A stretch of 64,000 nt of DNA from Nonomuraea wenchangensis (GTDB lineage Bacteria > Actinomycetota > Actinomycetes > Streptosporangiales > Streptosporangiaceae). The stretch spans positions 124,001 to 188,000 of the forward strand of contig NZ_FOHX01000015.1 in the NCBI RefSeq assembly GCF_900111685.1, written 5' to 3'. The notes beneath the pieces were generated by a model, which did no database searches, was not told where the DNA came from, and was given only the letters and a program-made list of their open reading frames with translations. Of this stretch, positions 17,674 through 27,012 are shown in pieces; the stretch's first letter is position 1; every line of letters starts with the position of its first letter. A program made the translations under genes and the position numbers.

Positions 17674-18366
17674 TCACTTTTTATCGTCTTTTTTCGCGGC
17701 GATTCGGGCGAAAAAGTAACCGAGCGAGTTCGTGGCCAGATGCAGCATGACCGGAGCCAGGAGGCCGCGCCGGCGTCGCAGCTCGCAGAAGAGCACGCCC
17801 GCCGCCGCAGTCGAGACCACGCTCCCCGCCACCACCCGCGCGGTGTCGAGCCGCGCGGGAGACTCGCCGGCCGTCAGGGCGCCGAGCGCCGGGTTGGCGC
17901 GGGCCATGTCGGCGGCCGGGAGGATGTGCCACAGGCCGAACAGGGCCGAGGAGAGCGCCGTGGCCGCCGGCGTGCCGTGCCGGCGGCGCAGCATGGCGTA
18001 CAGGGCGCCACGGAAGCCGACCTCCTCCAGCAGGACCGTGGCCAGCGGCACCTGGACCAGGGCCTCCTCCAGCAGGCGGGCGCGCGACAGCGACAGGGCG
18101 CGCTCGTCGTGGAAGAGCGGCCTGGTGCGGGGCAGCGCGACGCCGGCGGTGTAGCCGGCGGCCACGACCCCCGCCAGGACGCCGCCCGCGACCGCGCCCC
18201 GCCGGCCGTGCTCGAACCCCATCTCCTCCCACGTGGCGCCCGACCTGCGCGCCATCGCCACCAGGGCGGCGGTGGCGAGGGCGGAGGTGAGCGGGCCCAG
18301 GCGGGGGGCGACCTTGTTGTTCATGACGTTGGCGGCGGCCAGCACGGCGACGGAGCGGAGGATCAC
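17674..18366 (-). CDS. CPBP-family intramembrane metalloprotease
   Basis: A 230-residue multi-pass membrane protein of the CPBP (type II CAAX prenyl protease/bacteriocin-processing) family. The signature LEEVGFRGAL (glutamate pair plus arginine) and two histidine motifs, FGLWHILP and LHLATNSLGY, provide the catalytic and metal residues. About six to seven hydrophobic segments are present. The C-terminus is basic (AAKKDDKK). The substrate is unknown; neighbours give no clue. Confidence 0.87.
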   Translation of the reverse strand: MILRSVAVLAAANVMNNKVAPRLGPLTSALATAALVAMARRSGATWEEMGFEHGRRGAVAGGVLAGVVAAGYTAGVALPRTRPLFHDERALSLSRARLLEEALVQVPLATVLLEEVGFRGALYAMLRRRHGTPAATALSSALFGLWHILPAADMARANPALGALTAGESPARLDTARVVAGSVVSTAAAGVLFCELRRRRGLLAPVMLHLATNSLGYFFARIAAKKDDKK

Positions 18367-18412
18367 CTCTGCAGGCTACGTCCGCCCCCGCCCGCCCGGC
18401 GGTCCCGTGAGG

Positions 18413-18709
18413 TCAGGAGGCGGCGGAGTCGCGCCAGCCGGCCGGGAAGCGGGAGCGGCGGCGCTCCTGCGGCGTCAGGCCGCCCCAGATGCCGTCCGGC
18501 TCGCCGGCTCGTAACGCGTACGCGCGGCACTCCTCCAGCACCTGGCAGCTCGCGCAGACCGCTTTGGCCCGCGCCTCCTGCAGCGGTGAGGGGGCGAGCG
18601 GGAAGAAGAGGTCAGGGTCGCTGGACCTGCACGCCCCCCGGCGCAGCCAGCCGATCTCCTCCAGTGGCATGGACCCACCGTACGGCTCCGACATGATCGA
18701 CCACATCAT
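18413..18709 (-). CDS. WhiB-family transcriptional regulator
   Basis: A WhiB-like iron-sulfur regulator of up to 98 residues. The four cluster cysteines are C27, C52, C55 and C61 (GAC..., VCASC..., EEC), followed by the GIWGG turn and a basic DNA-contacting tail, LTPQERRRSR. The start is uncertain: GGAGG abuts the first ATG (18709), and in-frame ATGs at 18706, 18694 and 18670 are also possible. The shortest form begins MPLEEIGWLRRGAC and would be a typical WhiB length. It binds a 4Fe-4S cluster and usually partners sigma factors. Confidence 0.92.
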   Translation of the reverse strand: MMWSIMSEPYGGSMPLEEIGWLRRGACRSSDPDLFFPLAPSPLQEARAKAVCASCQVLEECRAYALRAGEPDGIWGGLTPQERRRSRFPAGWRDSAAS

Positions 18710-18751
18710 CCTCCGGGTTGATGGGGGTATACGCCCTGGGATGACCTCCGC

Positions 18752-18767
18752 GCCCGGAACGCCGGGC
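18752..18767 (-). terminator. Short hairpin after the metallopeptidase gene
   Basis: GCCCGG (18752-18757) and CCGGGC (18762-18767) form a 6-bp stem with a 4-base loop immediately after the stop codon of the zinc metallopeptidase gene. The stem is short, so this is a weak call. Confidence 0.35.
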
Positions 18768-19433
18768 TCAGCAGGCGCCCACGCCGCTCCGGTACCCCTC
18801 CGCGAAGGACGACTGCCGCTGCTCGGCGGTGCCGTGCGCGGCCGGGTCGAGCCAGTCGTCCGTGGGGTCGCCGGCCGCCTCCAGGCTCAGCAGCAGCTCG
18901 TCCTCGTCGCCCGGCTCCGCGCGCAGCGCGCCCCCGCTGACCAGGGCCGACAGGGTGCCGCCCGCGTAGCAGTCGGCCTGCAGCTCGGCCTGGACGTTGA
19001 GCTGGAACGCCGAGCGGAGCTGGGCCTGGACCGCGTGACCGAACTCGTGCGGGATGATCACGTACACCGAGCCGTCGCCCATGTCGTTCCACAGGCCCTC
19101 CATCCAGTCCCGGTCGAAGGCGATGAAGTGGCCGATCGGGCAGTAGAAGGCGTTGTCGGGCACGGCCGGCTGGCCGCCGCAGCTCGGCCCGGCGGAGCCG
19201 GAGTAGGGGATGAACTCGGTGATCGGCCGATAGGTCCGGCCGAGCCGGGCGAACTGCTGCTTCCAGAACTCCTCGGTCAGCGTCCGCGCCGAGACGACGT
19301 CGTCCTCGAACGTGTCCTCCTGCTGCGCGTCGCCGGGCGGGTTCATCGACGGCGGCCGGCCGAGGCCGCAGGACAGCAGGGAGCCCGCCACGAGGAGGAG
19401 GGCGAGCAGGCAGCGGAGGGGCGCGCGGGTCAC
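18768..19433 (-). CDS. Neutral zinc metallopeptidase lipoprotein
   Basis: A 221-residue secreted protein of the putative neutral zinc metallopeptidase family (PF04228-like). A hydrophobic signal ends in the lipobox LLSC, so it is likely lipid-anchored outside the membrane. The catalytic zinc motif IIPHEFGHAVQAQL and the downstream QADCYAGG, which carries a third-ligand candidate, are intact. The GTG at 19433 is chosen over 19466 because GGAAG precedes it and it lies only 4 bases after the upstream stop. It forms an operon with the glutamate-cysteine ligase-like gene. The substrate is unknown. Confidence 0.87.
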   Translation of the reverse strand: MTRAPLRCLLALLLVAGSLLSCGLGRPPSMNPPGDAQQEDTFEDDVVSARTLTEEFWKQQFARLGRTYRPITEFIPYSGSAGPSCGGQPAVPDNAFYCPIGHFIAFDRDWMEGLWNDMGDGSVYVIIPHEFGHAVQAQLRSAFQLNVQAELQADCYAGGTLSALVSGGALRAEPGDEDELLLSLEAAGDPTDDWLDPAAHGTAEQRQSSFAEGYRSGVGAC

Positions 19434-19437
19434 GGGC

Positions 19438-20901
19438 TCAGACTTCCCACGTATGCACGGGCTCATTCGTATGCATACGCCCGATGTAGTCCAGGGTCAT
19501 CGCCCGCAGCGCCTCGTGCCGGTCGCCGCCTTCCGCGCGTACCCGCCGTATCTGCCAGTCCGCGCCGGTGACCCCGCTCAGGCAGCGTTCCTCGATGATG
19601 CCGAGCAGCCGGTCGGCGACCGGCCGGTCCACGCCCCACAAGGCCAGCCCCTCGTGGGCCGCGGGCAGCAGCCGGCGCAGGATCAGCTCAGACGCGGGCA
19701 CCTCGCCGAGGCCCGGCCAGTAGAGCCGCGCGTCGAGGCCGTGCCGGGCGGCGGCGGCCAGGTTGTCCTCGGCGGTCCTGAAGGACATCCGGCTCCAGAT
19801 CGGCCGCTCGTCGTACGGCAGCACGCGCATCAGCCCGTAGTAGAAGGCGGCGTTGGCGGCGACGTCGGCGACGGTGGGCCCCGCGGGCAGGACGCGGTTC
19901 TCCACCCGCAGGTGCGGCAGGCCGTCCACGACCGCGTACACGGGCCGGTTCCAGCGGTAGATCGTGCCGTTGTGCAGGGTCAGCTCGTGCAGCTGGGGGA
20001 TGCGGCCCTGCTCCAGCTCGGTACGCGGGTCCTCGTCCGCGCAGAGGGGGAGCAGCGCGGGGTAGTAGGTGACGTTCTCCTCGAACAGGTCGAAGACGCT
20101 GGTGATCCACCGCTCGCCGAACCACACACGCGGCCGTACGCCCTGCGCCTTCAGCTCGGTCGGCCGGGTGTCCGTGGCCTGCTCGAACAGCGCGATCCTG
20201 GTCTCGTGGTGCAGCTCCTTGCCGAACAGGTACGGCGAGTTGGCCGCGACGGCGACCTGCGCGCCCGCGATCGCCTGGGCGGCGTTCCAGTGCGCGGCGA
20301 AGGACTCGGGGCTGACCTGGAGGTGGAGCTGGACGCTGGTGCAGGCGGCCTCGGGCGTGATGCTGTCGGCGCGGGTGTCGAGGCGTTCCGTGCCCTCGAT
20401 GCACAGGTGCAGGTCCTCGCCCCGGGCGGCGAAGATCTGCTCGTTGAGCAGCCGGTAGCGGGGGTTGGCCGACAGCGAGCCCTCCTCGACGTCCCGCTCG
20501 CGCAGGGTGGGGAGGATGCCGACCAGCATCAGGTGGCCGCCGAGGGAGCGGGCGCGCTCCTCGGCGTGGTTCAGCCGGGCGCGTACGTCGTCCTCCAGCC
20601 GCCGCGGCCCGTCGCCGCGGAGCTCCTGCGGCTCGACGTTGATCTCGATGTTGAACTGGCCCAGCTCGGTCGCCCAGTCCGGGCGCGCGATGGCGGCCAG
20701 CACCTCGGCGTTGCACATGGCGGCCTCGCCGCGCCCGTCCACGAGGTTGAGCTCGATCTCCAGGCCGGCGAGCGGGCGTTCGAGCTCGAACCGGGACTCG
20801 CGCAACATCTGGGCGAAGACGTCGAGGCACCGGCGTACCTTCTCGCGGTACTTCCTGCGGTCCTCACGGCTGAACACGACGACCGGCACGTCCCTGCCCA
20901 T
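19438..20901 (-). CDS. Glutamate-cysteine ligase-family carboxylate-amine ligase
   Basis: A 487-residue enzyme of the GCS2 family (PF04107). Characteristic stretches are LAGLEIELNLVDGRGEAAM (metal/glutamate site), ELGQFNIEINVEPQEL, TSVQLHLQVSP and LRVENRVLPAGPTVAD. It ligates an amino-acid carboxylate to an amine with ATP in the cytoplasm. Glutathione is not made by most actinomycetes, so the true substrate is open. The ATG at 20901 matches the family N-terminus MGRDV; no clear ribosome binding site is visible. It is coupled to the metallopeptidase gene. Confidence 0.88.
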   Translation of the reverse strand: MGRDVPVVVFSREDRRKYREKVRRCLDVFAQMLRESRFELERPLAGLEIELNLVDGRGEAAMCNAEVLAAIARPDWATELGQFNIEINVEPQELRGDGPRRLEDDVRARLNHAEERARSLGGHLMLVGILPTLRERDVEEGSLSANPRYRLLNEQIFAARGEDLHLCIEGTERLDTRADSITPEAACTSVQLHLQVSPESFAAHWNAAQAIAGAQVAVAANSPYLFGKELHHETRIALFEQATDTRPTELKAQGVRPRVWFGERWITSVFDLFEENVTYYPALLPLCADEDPRTELEQGRIPQLHELTLHNGTIYRWNRPVYAVVDGLPHLRVENRVLPAGPTVADVAANAAFYYGLMRVLPYDERPIWSRMSFRTAEDNLAAAARHGLDARLYWPGLGEVPASELILRRLLPAAHEGLALWGVDRPVADRLLGIIEERCLSGVTGADWQIRRVRAEGGDRHEALRAMTLDYIGRMHTNEPVHTWEV

Positions 20902-20966
20902 ATCATGCAATGTCGCATGCCGAGGGCCACATGACCAGGCGGGACGCGCCGATCGGCGGGGAAAGC

Positions 20967-21761
20967 TCAGTACGCGTACACGTCGAACGCGCTCTGCGGG
21001 ATCTCCTCCGGCACGGCGGAGTCCTCTCCGAGGTCGTTGGCGTCCACCCACGTGCTCTCGGCCGGAGCCTTGACGCTCACGCGGGAGCCCCAGCCGGTGT
21101 AGCGGGTCTCGGTGACGCCGACGGTCTTGCCGAGCACGCCGAAGTCGAGCGTCCAGGAGGTCCGCAGCCGGGTGACCAGGCCCTTGCCGTTCACGCCGAG
21201 CGCGTACGACACCTTGATCTTGCTGACCGGGCCCGTCAGCTTGCTCCCGTACGCCTTGGCGATGTCCTTGTAGGAGATCTCGCCCGTGTACGTGCCGCCC
21301 TTGGAGCTCTTCGCCTTCGTCAGCAGCAGCCTCAGCACCTTCGGCTCGAAGACGTCGACCGGCTGGTTCATGGTGGCGCCGGTGGGGGCGTCGGAATAAC
21401 GCACCCACTTCTTGCCCTCGGGCAGATCCTTTCCGTAGATGCCGCCCTGCACGTAAGTGTGGCCGCCCACGCTGATCAGCCGGTCGGGGCTGAGGGACGT
21501 GCTGCGACGGTTCTTGGTGGAAACGTCGAGGGCGACGACGCCGCTCTTGCCGAACGCGAGCCGGCCGCTCGACTTCTCATTGGCCATGGTCTTTCCGTTG
21601 ACCGTGGTGCGGGCCGTCTCGGTGAAACGCACGCCGTGACCGGGCACGTACTGCTTGCCCAGCGCCTTGACCGGGTCGATCGGGGCGGCCTGGGCGGCGG
21701 GCGTGGCGATCACGAGTGTCGCGGCGCAGGCACTCGCCAGGCCCGCGAGAAATCGCTTCAT
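20967..21761 (-). CDS. Secreted protein of unknown function
   Basis: A 264-residue protein with a clear signal peptide: MKRF, a hydrophobic core, and a probable cleavage site after AAQA. The mature part is rich in beta-strand patterns (TYVQGGIYGKDLPEGKKW, RLRTSWTLDFGVLGK), similar in feel to LolA/LppX-like carriers, but I see no lipobox. It ends FDVYAY. No enzyme motif is seen. AAGGGAATCCC precedes the ATG, and a TTGACA element lies at 21802-21807. Confidence 0.78.
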   Translation of the reverse strand: MKRFLAGLASACAATLVIATPAAQAAPIDPVKALGKQYVPGHGVRFTETARTTVNGKTMANEKSSGRLAFGKSGVVALDVSTKNRRSTSLSPDRLISVGGHTYVQGGIYGKDLPEGKKWVRYSDAPTGATMNQPVDVFEPKVLRLLLTKAKSSKGGTYTGEISYKDIAKAYGSKLTGPVSKIKVSYALGVNGKGLVTRLRTSWTLDFGVLGKTVGVTETRYTGWGSRVSVKAPAESTWVDANDLGEDSAVPEEIPQSAFDVYAY

Positions 21762-21778
21762 GGGATTCCCTTGATTCG

Positions 21779-21807
21779 GTTAATGAGGGGTCCGGGAATC
21801 CTGTCAA
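21779..21807 (-). promoter_or_regulatory. Putative promoter of the secreted-protein gene
   Basis: Minus-strand TTGACA (21807-21802) is a perfect -35 element. Sixteen to seventeen bases later comes CATTAA or ATTAAC (21785-21779), a weak -10 match. The rest of the 278-bp gap to sucC holds a TAGGCT (21956-21961) that could be the sucC -10 element. Confidence 0.4.
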
Positions 21808-22039
21808 TCGAAGATCACGAGCATATCTCGACCCCCTCGTACGGCGGTGCCGATTCGGTGCGCATTTCGTGCAGGCGTCGCTCTCCGGAAGTGAGATGAC
21901 CGTCACACAAGGGGAGAACCGCGACCCGGTGACCTGGGCAGGGCGCGCTTCGGGCTAGGCTTCACTGGCGGAAACGCCCGGCACGCACGGGGTTGCCCGG
22001 GCCGTCGAACATCAGTCGGATAAGCAAGGACGGACCCTC

Positions 22040-23221
22040 GTGGACCTGTTCGAACATCAGGCGAAGGAGCTCTTCGCTGACTACGGCATCCCGGTGCCGC
22101 GCGGCATCGTCGCCAACACCGTGGAGGAGGTGCGGGCGGCGGCCGAGGAGCTGACCGGCCGCGTCGTTGTCAAGGCCCAGGTCAAGACGGGTGGCCGAGG
22201 CAAGGCCGGCGGAGTGAAGGTGGCCGACGACGCCGCCGACGCCGTCGGTAAGGCCACCGCCATCCTCGGCATGGACATCAAGGGCCACACGGTCCACAAG
22301 GTGCTCGTGGAGGAGGCCAGCGCGATCGCGGAGGAGTACTACTTCTCCTTCCTGCTCGACCGCGCCAACCGCACCTTCCTCGCGATCTGCTCCGCCGCCG
22401 GCGGCATGGACATCGAAGAGGTCGCCCACAACACCCCGGAGAAGGTCGCCAAGGTGCCGGTCTCGGCGCTGGACGGCGTCGACCGGGCCAAGGCCCGCGA
22501 GATCGCGCAGGCCGGCGGCCTGCCGGAGCGGGCGCTCGACGGCGCCGCCGAGCTCATCGAGAAGCTCTGGAACTGCTTCGTCGACGAGGACGCCACGCTC
22601 GTCGAGGTCAACCCCATGATCCTGTCCGCCGACGGCCAGGTGAAGGCGCTCGACGGCAAGGTCACGCTCGACGACAACGCCGTCTTCCGTCAGTCCGACC
22701 ACGAGGCCCTGGCCGACAAGGCGTCCGAGGACCCGCTGGAGGCGCGGGCCAAGGAGAAGGACCTCAACTACGTCAAGCTCGACGGCGACGTCGGCATCAT
22801 CGGCAACGGCGCGGGCCTGGTCATGTCCACCCTCGACGTGGTCGCCTACGCCGGCGAGGCGTTCCCCGGCAAGCCCTCCCCGGCCAACTTCCTCGACATC
22901 GGCGGCGGCGCCTCGGCCGAGGTCATGGCGGCCGGCCTGGAGATCATCCTCTCCGACCCCGACGTCAAGTCGATCTTCGTGAACGTCTTCGGTGGCATCA
23001 CCGCCTGCGACGCCGTCGCCAACGGCATCGTCTCGGCGTTCAAGCTGCTGGAGAGCCGCGGCGAGGCCGTGACCCACCCCCTGGTGGTCCGCCTCGACGG
23101 CAACAACGCCCAGCTCGGGCGGCAGATTCTGGCCGACGCCGCGCTCCCGCGCGTCGAGCTGGTGGACACGATGGACGAAGCGGCCAAGCGTGCCGCCGAG
23201 CTCGCTGCGGTAGGTGCGTGA
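22040..23221 (+). CDS. sucC: Succinyl-CoA synthetase (ADP-forming) beta subunit
   Basis: A 393-residue ATP-grasp subunit. It opens VDLFEHQAKELFADYGIPVP (GTG start, after AAGGACGGACC), has the nucleotide site VVVKAQVKTGGRGKAGGVK and the phosphate/CoA-side motif FVNVFGGITACD near residue 320. With SucD it converts succinyl-CoA to succinate and makes ATP in the TCA cycle. The gene is followed after 3 bases by sucD. Length is normal. Confidence 0.97.
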   Translation: MDLFEHQAKELFADYGIPVPRGIVANTVEEVRAAAEELTGRVVVKAQVKTGGRGKAGGVKVADDAADAVGKATAILGMDIKGHTVHKVLVEEASAIAEEYYFSFLLDRANRTFLAICSAAGGMDIEEVAHNTPEKVAKVPVSALDGVDRAKAREIAQAGGLPERALDGAAELIEKLWNCFVDEDATLVEVNPMILSADGQVKALDGKVTLDDNAVFRQSDHEALADKASEDPLEARAKEKDLNYVKLDGDVGIIGNGAGLVMSTLDVVAYAGEAFPGKPSPANFLDIGGGASAEVMAAGLEIILSDPDVKSIFVNVFGGITACDAVANGIVSAFKLLESRGEAVTHPLVVRLDGNNAQLGRQILADAALPRVELVDTMDEAAKRAAELAAVGA

Positions 23222-23224
23222 CTT

Positions 23225-24100
23225 ATGGCCATCTGGTTGACGGAGAACAGCAAGATCATCGTCCAGGGCATGACCGGCGGTGAGGGCACCAAGCACACCC
23301 GCCGCATGCTCGCCTCGGGCGCCAAGGTCGTCGGCGGCGTCAACGCCCGCAAGGCCGGCATCACCCACGAGGGCCTGCCGGTGTTCGGCACGGTCAAGGA
23401 GGCCATGGAGCAGACCGGCGCCGACGTGTCGGTCGTCTTCGTGCCGCCGGCCCACGCCAAGGCCGCCGTCAAGGAGGCCGTCGACGCCGAGATCCCGCTC
23501 TGCGTGGTCATCACCGAGGGCATCCCGGTGCACGACTCCACCGAGTTCTGGGCCTACGCCGTCGCGAAGGGCAACAAGACCCGCGTCATCGGCCCCAACT
23601 GCCCCGGCATCGCCTCCCCCGGCGCCTCCAACGCGGGCATCATCCCGGCCGACATCACCACCGCCGGCCGCATCGGACTCGTCTCCAAGTCCGGCACCCT
23701 CACCTACCAGCTCATGTACGAGCTGCGTGACATCGGCTTCTCCACCTGCGTCGGCATCGGCGGCGACCCCGTCATCGGCACCACGCACATCGATGCCCTC
23801 CAGGCGTTCCAGGACGACCCCGACACGGACGCCATCGTGATGATCGGTGAGATCGGCGGCGACGCCGAGGAGCGGGCCGCGGCCTACATCGAGGAGCACG
23901 TCACCAAGCCCGTCGTCGCCTACGTGGCCGGTTTCACCGCGCCCGAGGGCAAGACCATGGGCCACGCCGGGGCCATCGTGTCCGGCTCGGCCGGCACCGC
24001 CCAGGCCAAGAAGGAGGCCCTGGAGAAGGTCGGCGTCCGCGTCGGCAAGACCCCCTCCGAGACGGCCCGCCTCATGCGCGAGGTCATGCAGTCCCGTTGA
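23225..24100 (+). CDS. sucD: Succinyl-CoA synthetase alpha subunit
   Basis: A 291-residue subunit with the CoA-binding Rossmann start (IIVQGMTGGEGTKHTRRML), VIGPNCPGI and the phosphorylated active-site histidine H247 in TMGHAGAIVSG. It carries the phospho-enzyme intermediate of the TCA-cycle reaction. It is in an operon with sucC, and a strong hairpin ends the transcript just downstream. Confidence 0.97.
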   Translation: MAIWLTENSKIIVQGMTGGEGTKHTRRMLASGAKVVGGVNARKAGITHEGLPVFGTVKEAMEQTGADVSVVFVPPAHAKAAVKEAVDAEIPLCVVITEGIPVHDSTEFWAYAVAKGNKTRVIGPNCPGIASPGASNAGIIPADITTAGRIGLVSKSGTLTYQLMYELRDIGFSTCVGIGGDPVIGTTHIDALQAFQDDPDTDAIVMIGEIGGDAEERAAAYIEEHVTKPVVAYVAGFTAPEGKTMGHAGAIVSGSAGTAQAKKEALEKVGVRVGKTPSETARLMREVMQSR

Positions 24101-24106
24101 CCTTCT

Positions 24107-24152
24107 CGCGCCGGCGACACCGAAGCCCTGGCTTCCCCGTGTCGCCGGCGCG
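24107..24152 (+). terminator. Terminator after sucCD
   Basis: CGCGCCGGCGACAC (24107-24120) pairs perfectly with GTGTCGCCGGCGCG (24139-24152), and the loop contains a second small stem GAAGC/GCTTC. It begins six bases after the sucD stop. Confidence 0.88.
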
Positions 24153-24217
24153 GGTCACGGGTGCTTTGAGGTAAATGGCGATCGGCGGCGCGTCAACCAA
24201 GCTTTGGTTGGGAAAGA

Positions 24218-25873
24218 TTGAGAAAATCGCCTACTGTGACGGCGATTCTCGACCAGCTGCGGACTGCCCCCCGCTCGGTCCTCGGCAAGCTCCCCGGGGT
24301 CTCCGGCGACGACGACGAGACCCGCAGGCCGCTGCCGGTGTCGGGGATGCTGGCCGCCGCCTGCACGCTGGGGGTCGGCCTGGCCGCCCTCACCACGCTC
24401 ACCCTGGTCGGCTGGATCGCCGCGCCGCGCGGCGCGCTGGGCTCGGGCCTGCCGGGCGTCTTCCGTACGGCCGCGCAGCTCTGGCTGGCCGCCCACCACG
24501 CCGGGTTCGCCATCCCCGGCGGCCGGGTCGGGCTGCTGCCGCTCGGCCTCACCATCCTGCCCGCGATGCTGCTCTACCGGGCCGGCCGGTGGATGGCCCG
24601 CGACGCCGACCTGCGGCTGCGCCTGCCCGCCCGGCTGCCCAAGAACAGCCCCCGCGAGCAGGCCAGGGCCCGCCGCCGCGCCCAGCTCGTGCTGGTGGCC
24701 CAGGCCGGGGTGTCGCTCGCGGCCCCCTACGCGCTGCTGGCCGGGCTGATCGCGCTCGTGGCGAGCAACGAGATCACCCAGCCGTTCCTCGGCGAGGTGC
24801 TGCTCAGCCACTTCGTGCTGGCGTTCCTCGCGGGGGCGCTGGCCACCGCGCGGATGATCGGGCCGTGGCGGGTCATGCTGCGGCTGCTGCCCGAGCGGGT
24901 GCGCGCGCTGACCGTCGGCACCGCGGTCGCCACCGCGCTGCTGCTGGTGGCCGGGCTGGTCCTGGTGCTGGTCGCCGTCGTGCTCAACTTCGGCCAGGTC
25001 AAGCAGCTCTCCGACGTCCTGTCGCCCGGGTTCGTGGGCGGCGTGCTGCTGGCGCTGCTCCAGCTTCTCTACCTGCTGAACGCGGTCATCTGGGCCTCGT
25101 CGTACATCTCGGGACCCGGGTTCGCGATCGGCGCCGACACCCTGGTCGCGCCCACCGGGGTGCAGCTCGGCACGGTGCCGAGCCTGCCGCTGCTGGGCGC
25201 GCTGCCGGAGAGCGGGCCGGTGCCGGCGTGGATGATGGCGGTGGTCGCGCTGCCGTTCGCGGCGGGGGCGGTGGCCGGGGTGTTCGTGGCCCGGATCTCG
25301 CCGTCGCCGTCGTACGAGGCCGCGCCGCTCTGGGGGTTCCTCACCGGCGTCTCAGCGGGCGTCGTCGCGGGCGTGCTGGCGGCGCTGTCCGGCGGCCCGA
25401 TCGGCGGCGGCCGGCTCGCCACCGTGGGCCCCTCGCCCTGGGAGGTGGCGCTGTCGGTCGCGCTGGAGGTCGGGGTCGCCTCCGGGATCTCCGCGGGCGT
25501 GACCAACCTGCTGCTGCTCAGCAAGCGCGCCCGCACGCCGCTCGACAAGGCCGCCGCGCCCGTGCGCAAGGCGGGGGCCGCGATCGCGAAGGCGGCCAGC
25601 AAGGTCGGTCTCGCCGAGGCCGATCCGCGCCCGCTGCCCGGCCACTGGATGGACGCCACCGAGGCCGACACCCAGGAGATCCCGGTCATCAGGGACGACT
25701 GGCAGGACGAGCACGCCACGGCGGAGGCCGAGACCCTGGCCCAGGCCCGGCCGCGCCCGCCGGAGCCGGCCCCCGACCCGTCACGGCCGGCCCGCAAGGA
25801 CATCGTGGACGAGTTCGACGACCGGGGCGGCCACGTCATCTACGTGGACCCGTACGCCTGGGACCGCGACTGA
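24218..25873 (+). CDS. DUF6350-type multi-pass membrane protein
   Basis: A protein of about 551 residues with a short cytoplasmic N-terminus, roughly ten hydrophobic segments between residues 40 and 440, and a charged cytoplasmic C-terminal tail of about 100 residues. Gene position between sucCD and purN, and the general appearance, match the actinobacterial DUF6350 family. Its function is unknown. The start is uncertain: TTG at 24218 or GTG at 24236, neither with a strong ribosome binding site. Confidence 0.8.
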   Translation: MRKSPTVTAILDQLRTAPRSVLGKLPGVSGDDDETRRPLPVSGMLAAACTLGVGLAALTTLTLVGWIAAPRGALGSGLPGVFRTAAQLWLAAHHAGFAIPGGRVGLLPLGLTILPAMLLYRAGRWMARDADLRLRLPARLPKNSPREQARARRRAQLVLVAQAGVSLAAPYALLAGLIALVASNEITQPFLGEVLLSHFVLAFLAGALATARMIGPWRVMLRLLPERVRALTVGTAVATALLLVAGLVLVLVAVVLNFGQVKQLSDVLSPGFVGGVLLALLQLLYLLNAVIWASSYISGPGFAIGADTLVAPTGVQLGTVPSLPLLGALPESGPVPAWMMAVVALPFAAGAVAGVFVARISPSPSYEAAPLWGFLTGVSAGVVAGVLAALSGGPIGGGRLATVGPSPWEVALSVALEVGVASGISAGVTNLLLLSKRARTPLDKAAAPVRKAGAAIAKAASKVGLAEADPRPLPGHWMDATEADTQEIPVIRDDWQDEHATAEAETLAQARPRPPEPAPDPSRPARKDIVDEFDDRGGHVIYVDPYAWDRD

Positions 25874-25888
25874 GCGCGCGGCCCCGGC

Positions 25889-26308
25889 TCAGGTCTCCAT
25901 GGCGCCGAGGATCTCCAGCACGTCGGGCGGCAGCTTGCGCTGGGCCGCCTCCCTGAACTGGGCGAAGCACTCGCCCTGCGACGAGACCGTGGTCGCGCCC
26001 TTCATGCACTCCTGGTAGGCGGAGTATTCGTTCATGAGGTAGAGCTGCATGCCCGTGGCCAGGGCCGACAGCAGCAGCGCGATGGAGGACACGGTGATCC
26101 CGCCGACGGCCGCGCCCGTGGGTTTGCCGGCCCCCTTGAGCAGTGGCAGCGCCCGCAGGCCCGCCACGAGCGCGAACAGCGCCATGACCAGACCGGCCAG
26201 CGGCAACATGAACGTCATGGCGAGCGCCGCGATCGCCAACCAGATCGCGCGGCGCCCCGCCGACTCGGCGGGCTGCTGGCCTGCCGGTGCCTGCACCGGT
26301 GTCGACAC
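25889..26308 (-). CDS. DUF4190-like small membrane protein
   Basis: A 139-residue protein. A Pro/Gln-rich N-terminus is followed by two to three hydrophobic segments (about residues 25-60 and 75-100) and a polar C-terminal domain with two cysteines (YQECMKG and QGECFAQF) that would face outside and could form a disulfide. AGGAGGTCAG directly precedes the GTG start at 26308, so the longer frame to 26359 is rejected. It is divergent from purN and convergent with the DUF6350 gene. No function is known to me. Confidence 0.75.
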   Translation of the reverse strand: MSTPVQAPAGQQPAESAGRRAIWLAIAALAMTFMLPLAGLVMALFALVAGLRALPLLKGAGKPTGAAVGGITVSSIALLLSALATGMQLYLMNEYSAYQECMKGATTVSSQGECFAQFREAAQRKLPPDVLEILGAMET

Positions 26309-26382
26309 CTGACCTCCTCTGCGTCGCCGGACCAGGAACAGATACCCTGGCAGCCCCACCCTGTTTCCTCATTGGAGTGTGC

Positions 26383-27012
26383 GTGTCAAAGGCTGGGCGG
26401 CTCGTCGTCCTCGTCTCCGGCTCTGGAACCAACCTACAGGCCCTTCTGGACGCTTCCGCCGACCCGGCGTACGGTGCTCGCGTGGTAGCGGTCGGTGCCG
26501 ACAGGGAGGGAATCGAAGGGCTGGCCAGGGCTACCAGGGCACAAGTCCCGACTTTCGTCGAAAAACTGGGCGAGCATCCGACGCGCGCGGACTGGGACGC
26601 CGCGATCGCGGCCAGGATCGCCGCGTACGAGCCCGACCTGGTGGTGTCGGCGGGCTTCATGAAGATCCTGGGCACGCCCACGCTCCGGGCGTTTCCCGTG
26701 CTCAACACGCATCCGGCACTGCTGCCGTCGTTCCCGGGGGCCCACGGCGTGCGCGACGCGCTGGCCCACGGGGTCAAGGTCACCGGCTGCACGGTCATGC
26801 TGGCCGACGAGGGGATCGACACCGGCCCCATCGTCGCCCAGGAGGCCGTGCCCGTGCTCCCGGACGACGACGAGGCGGTCCTGCACGAGCGCATCAAGAC
26901 CGTCGAGCGCCGACTGCTCGTCGAGATCGTCGGCCGGATGGCCCGCGAGGGCTGGACGGTCAGCGGACGCACCGTCCGCATCGGCAACCAATCAGGAGGG
27001 GAATCCACGTGA
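26383..27012 (+). CDS. purN: Phosphoribosylglycinamide formyltransferase
   Basis: A 209-residue GAR transformylase of purine synthesis, using 10-formyl-tetrahydrofolate. LVVLVSGSGTNLQALLDA starts the fold; the catalytic region NTHPALLPSFPGAHG and DEGIDTGPIVAQE are intact. The GTG at 26383 has GGAG six bases upstream. Its stop overlaps the purH GTG as GTGA. The folate-recycling gene folD lies further along at 36396. Confidence 0.96.
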   Translation: MSKAGRLVVLVSGSGTNLQALLDASADPAYGARVVAVGADREGIEGLARATRAQVPTFVEKLGEHPTRADWDAAIAARIAAYEPDLVVSAGFMKILGTPTLRAFPVLNTHPALLPSFPGAHGVRDALAHGVKVTGCTVMLADEGIDTGPIVAQEAVPVLPDDDEAVLHERIKTVERRLLVEIVGRMAREGWTVSGRTVRIGNQSGGEST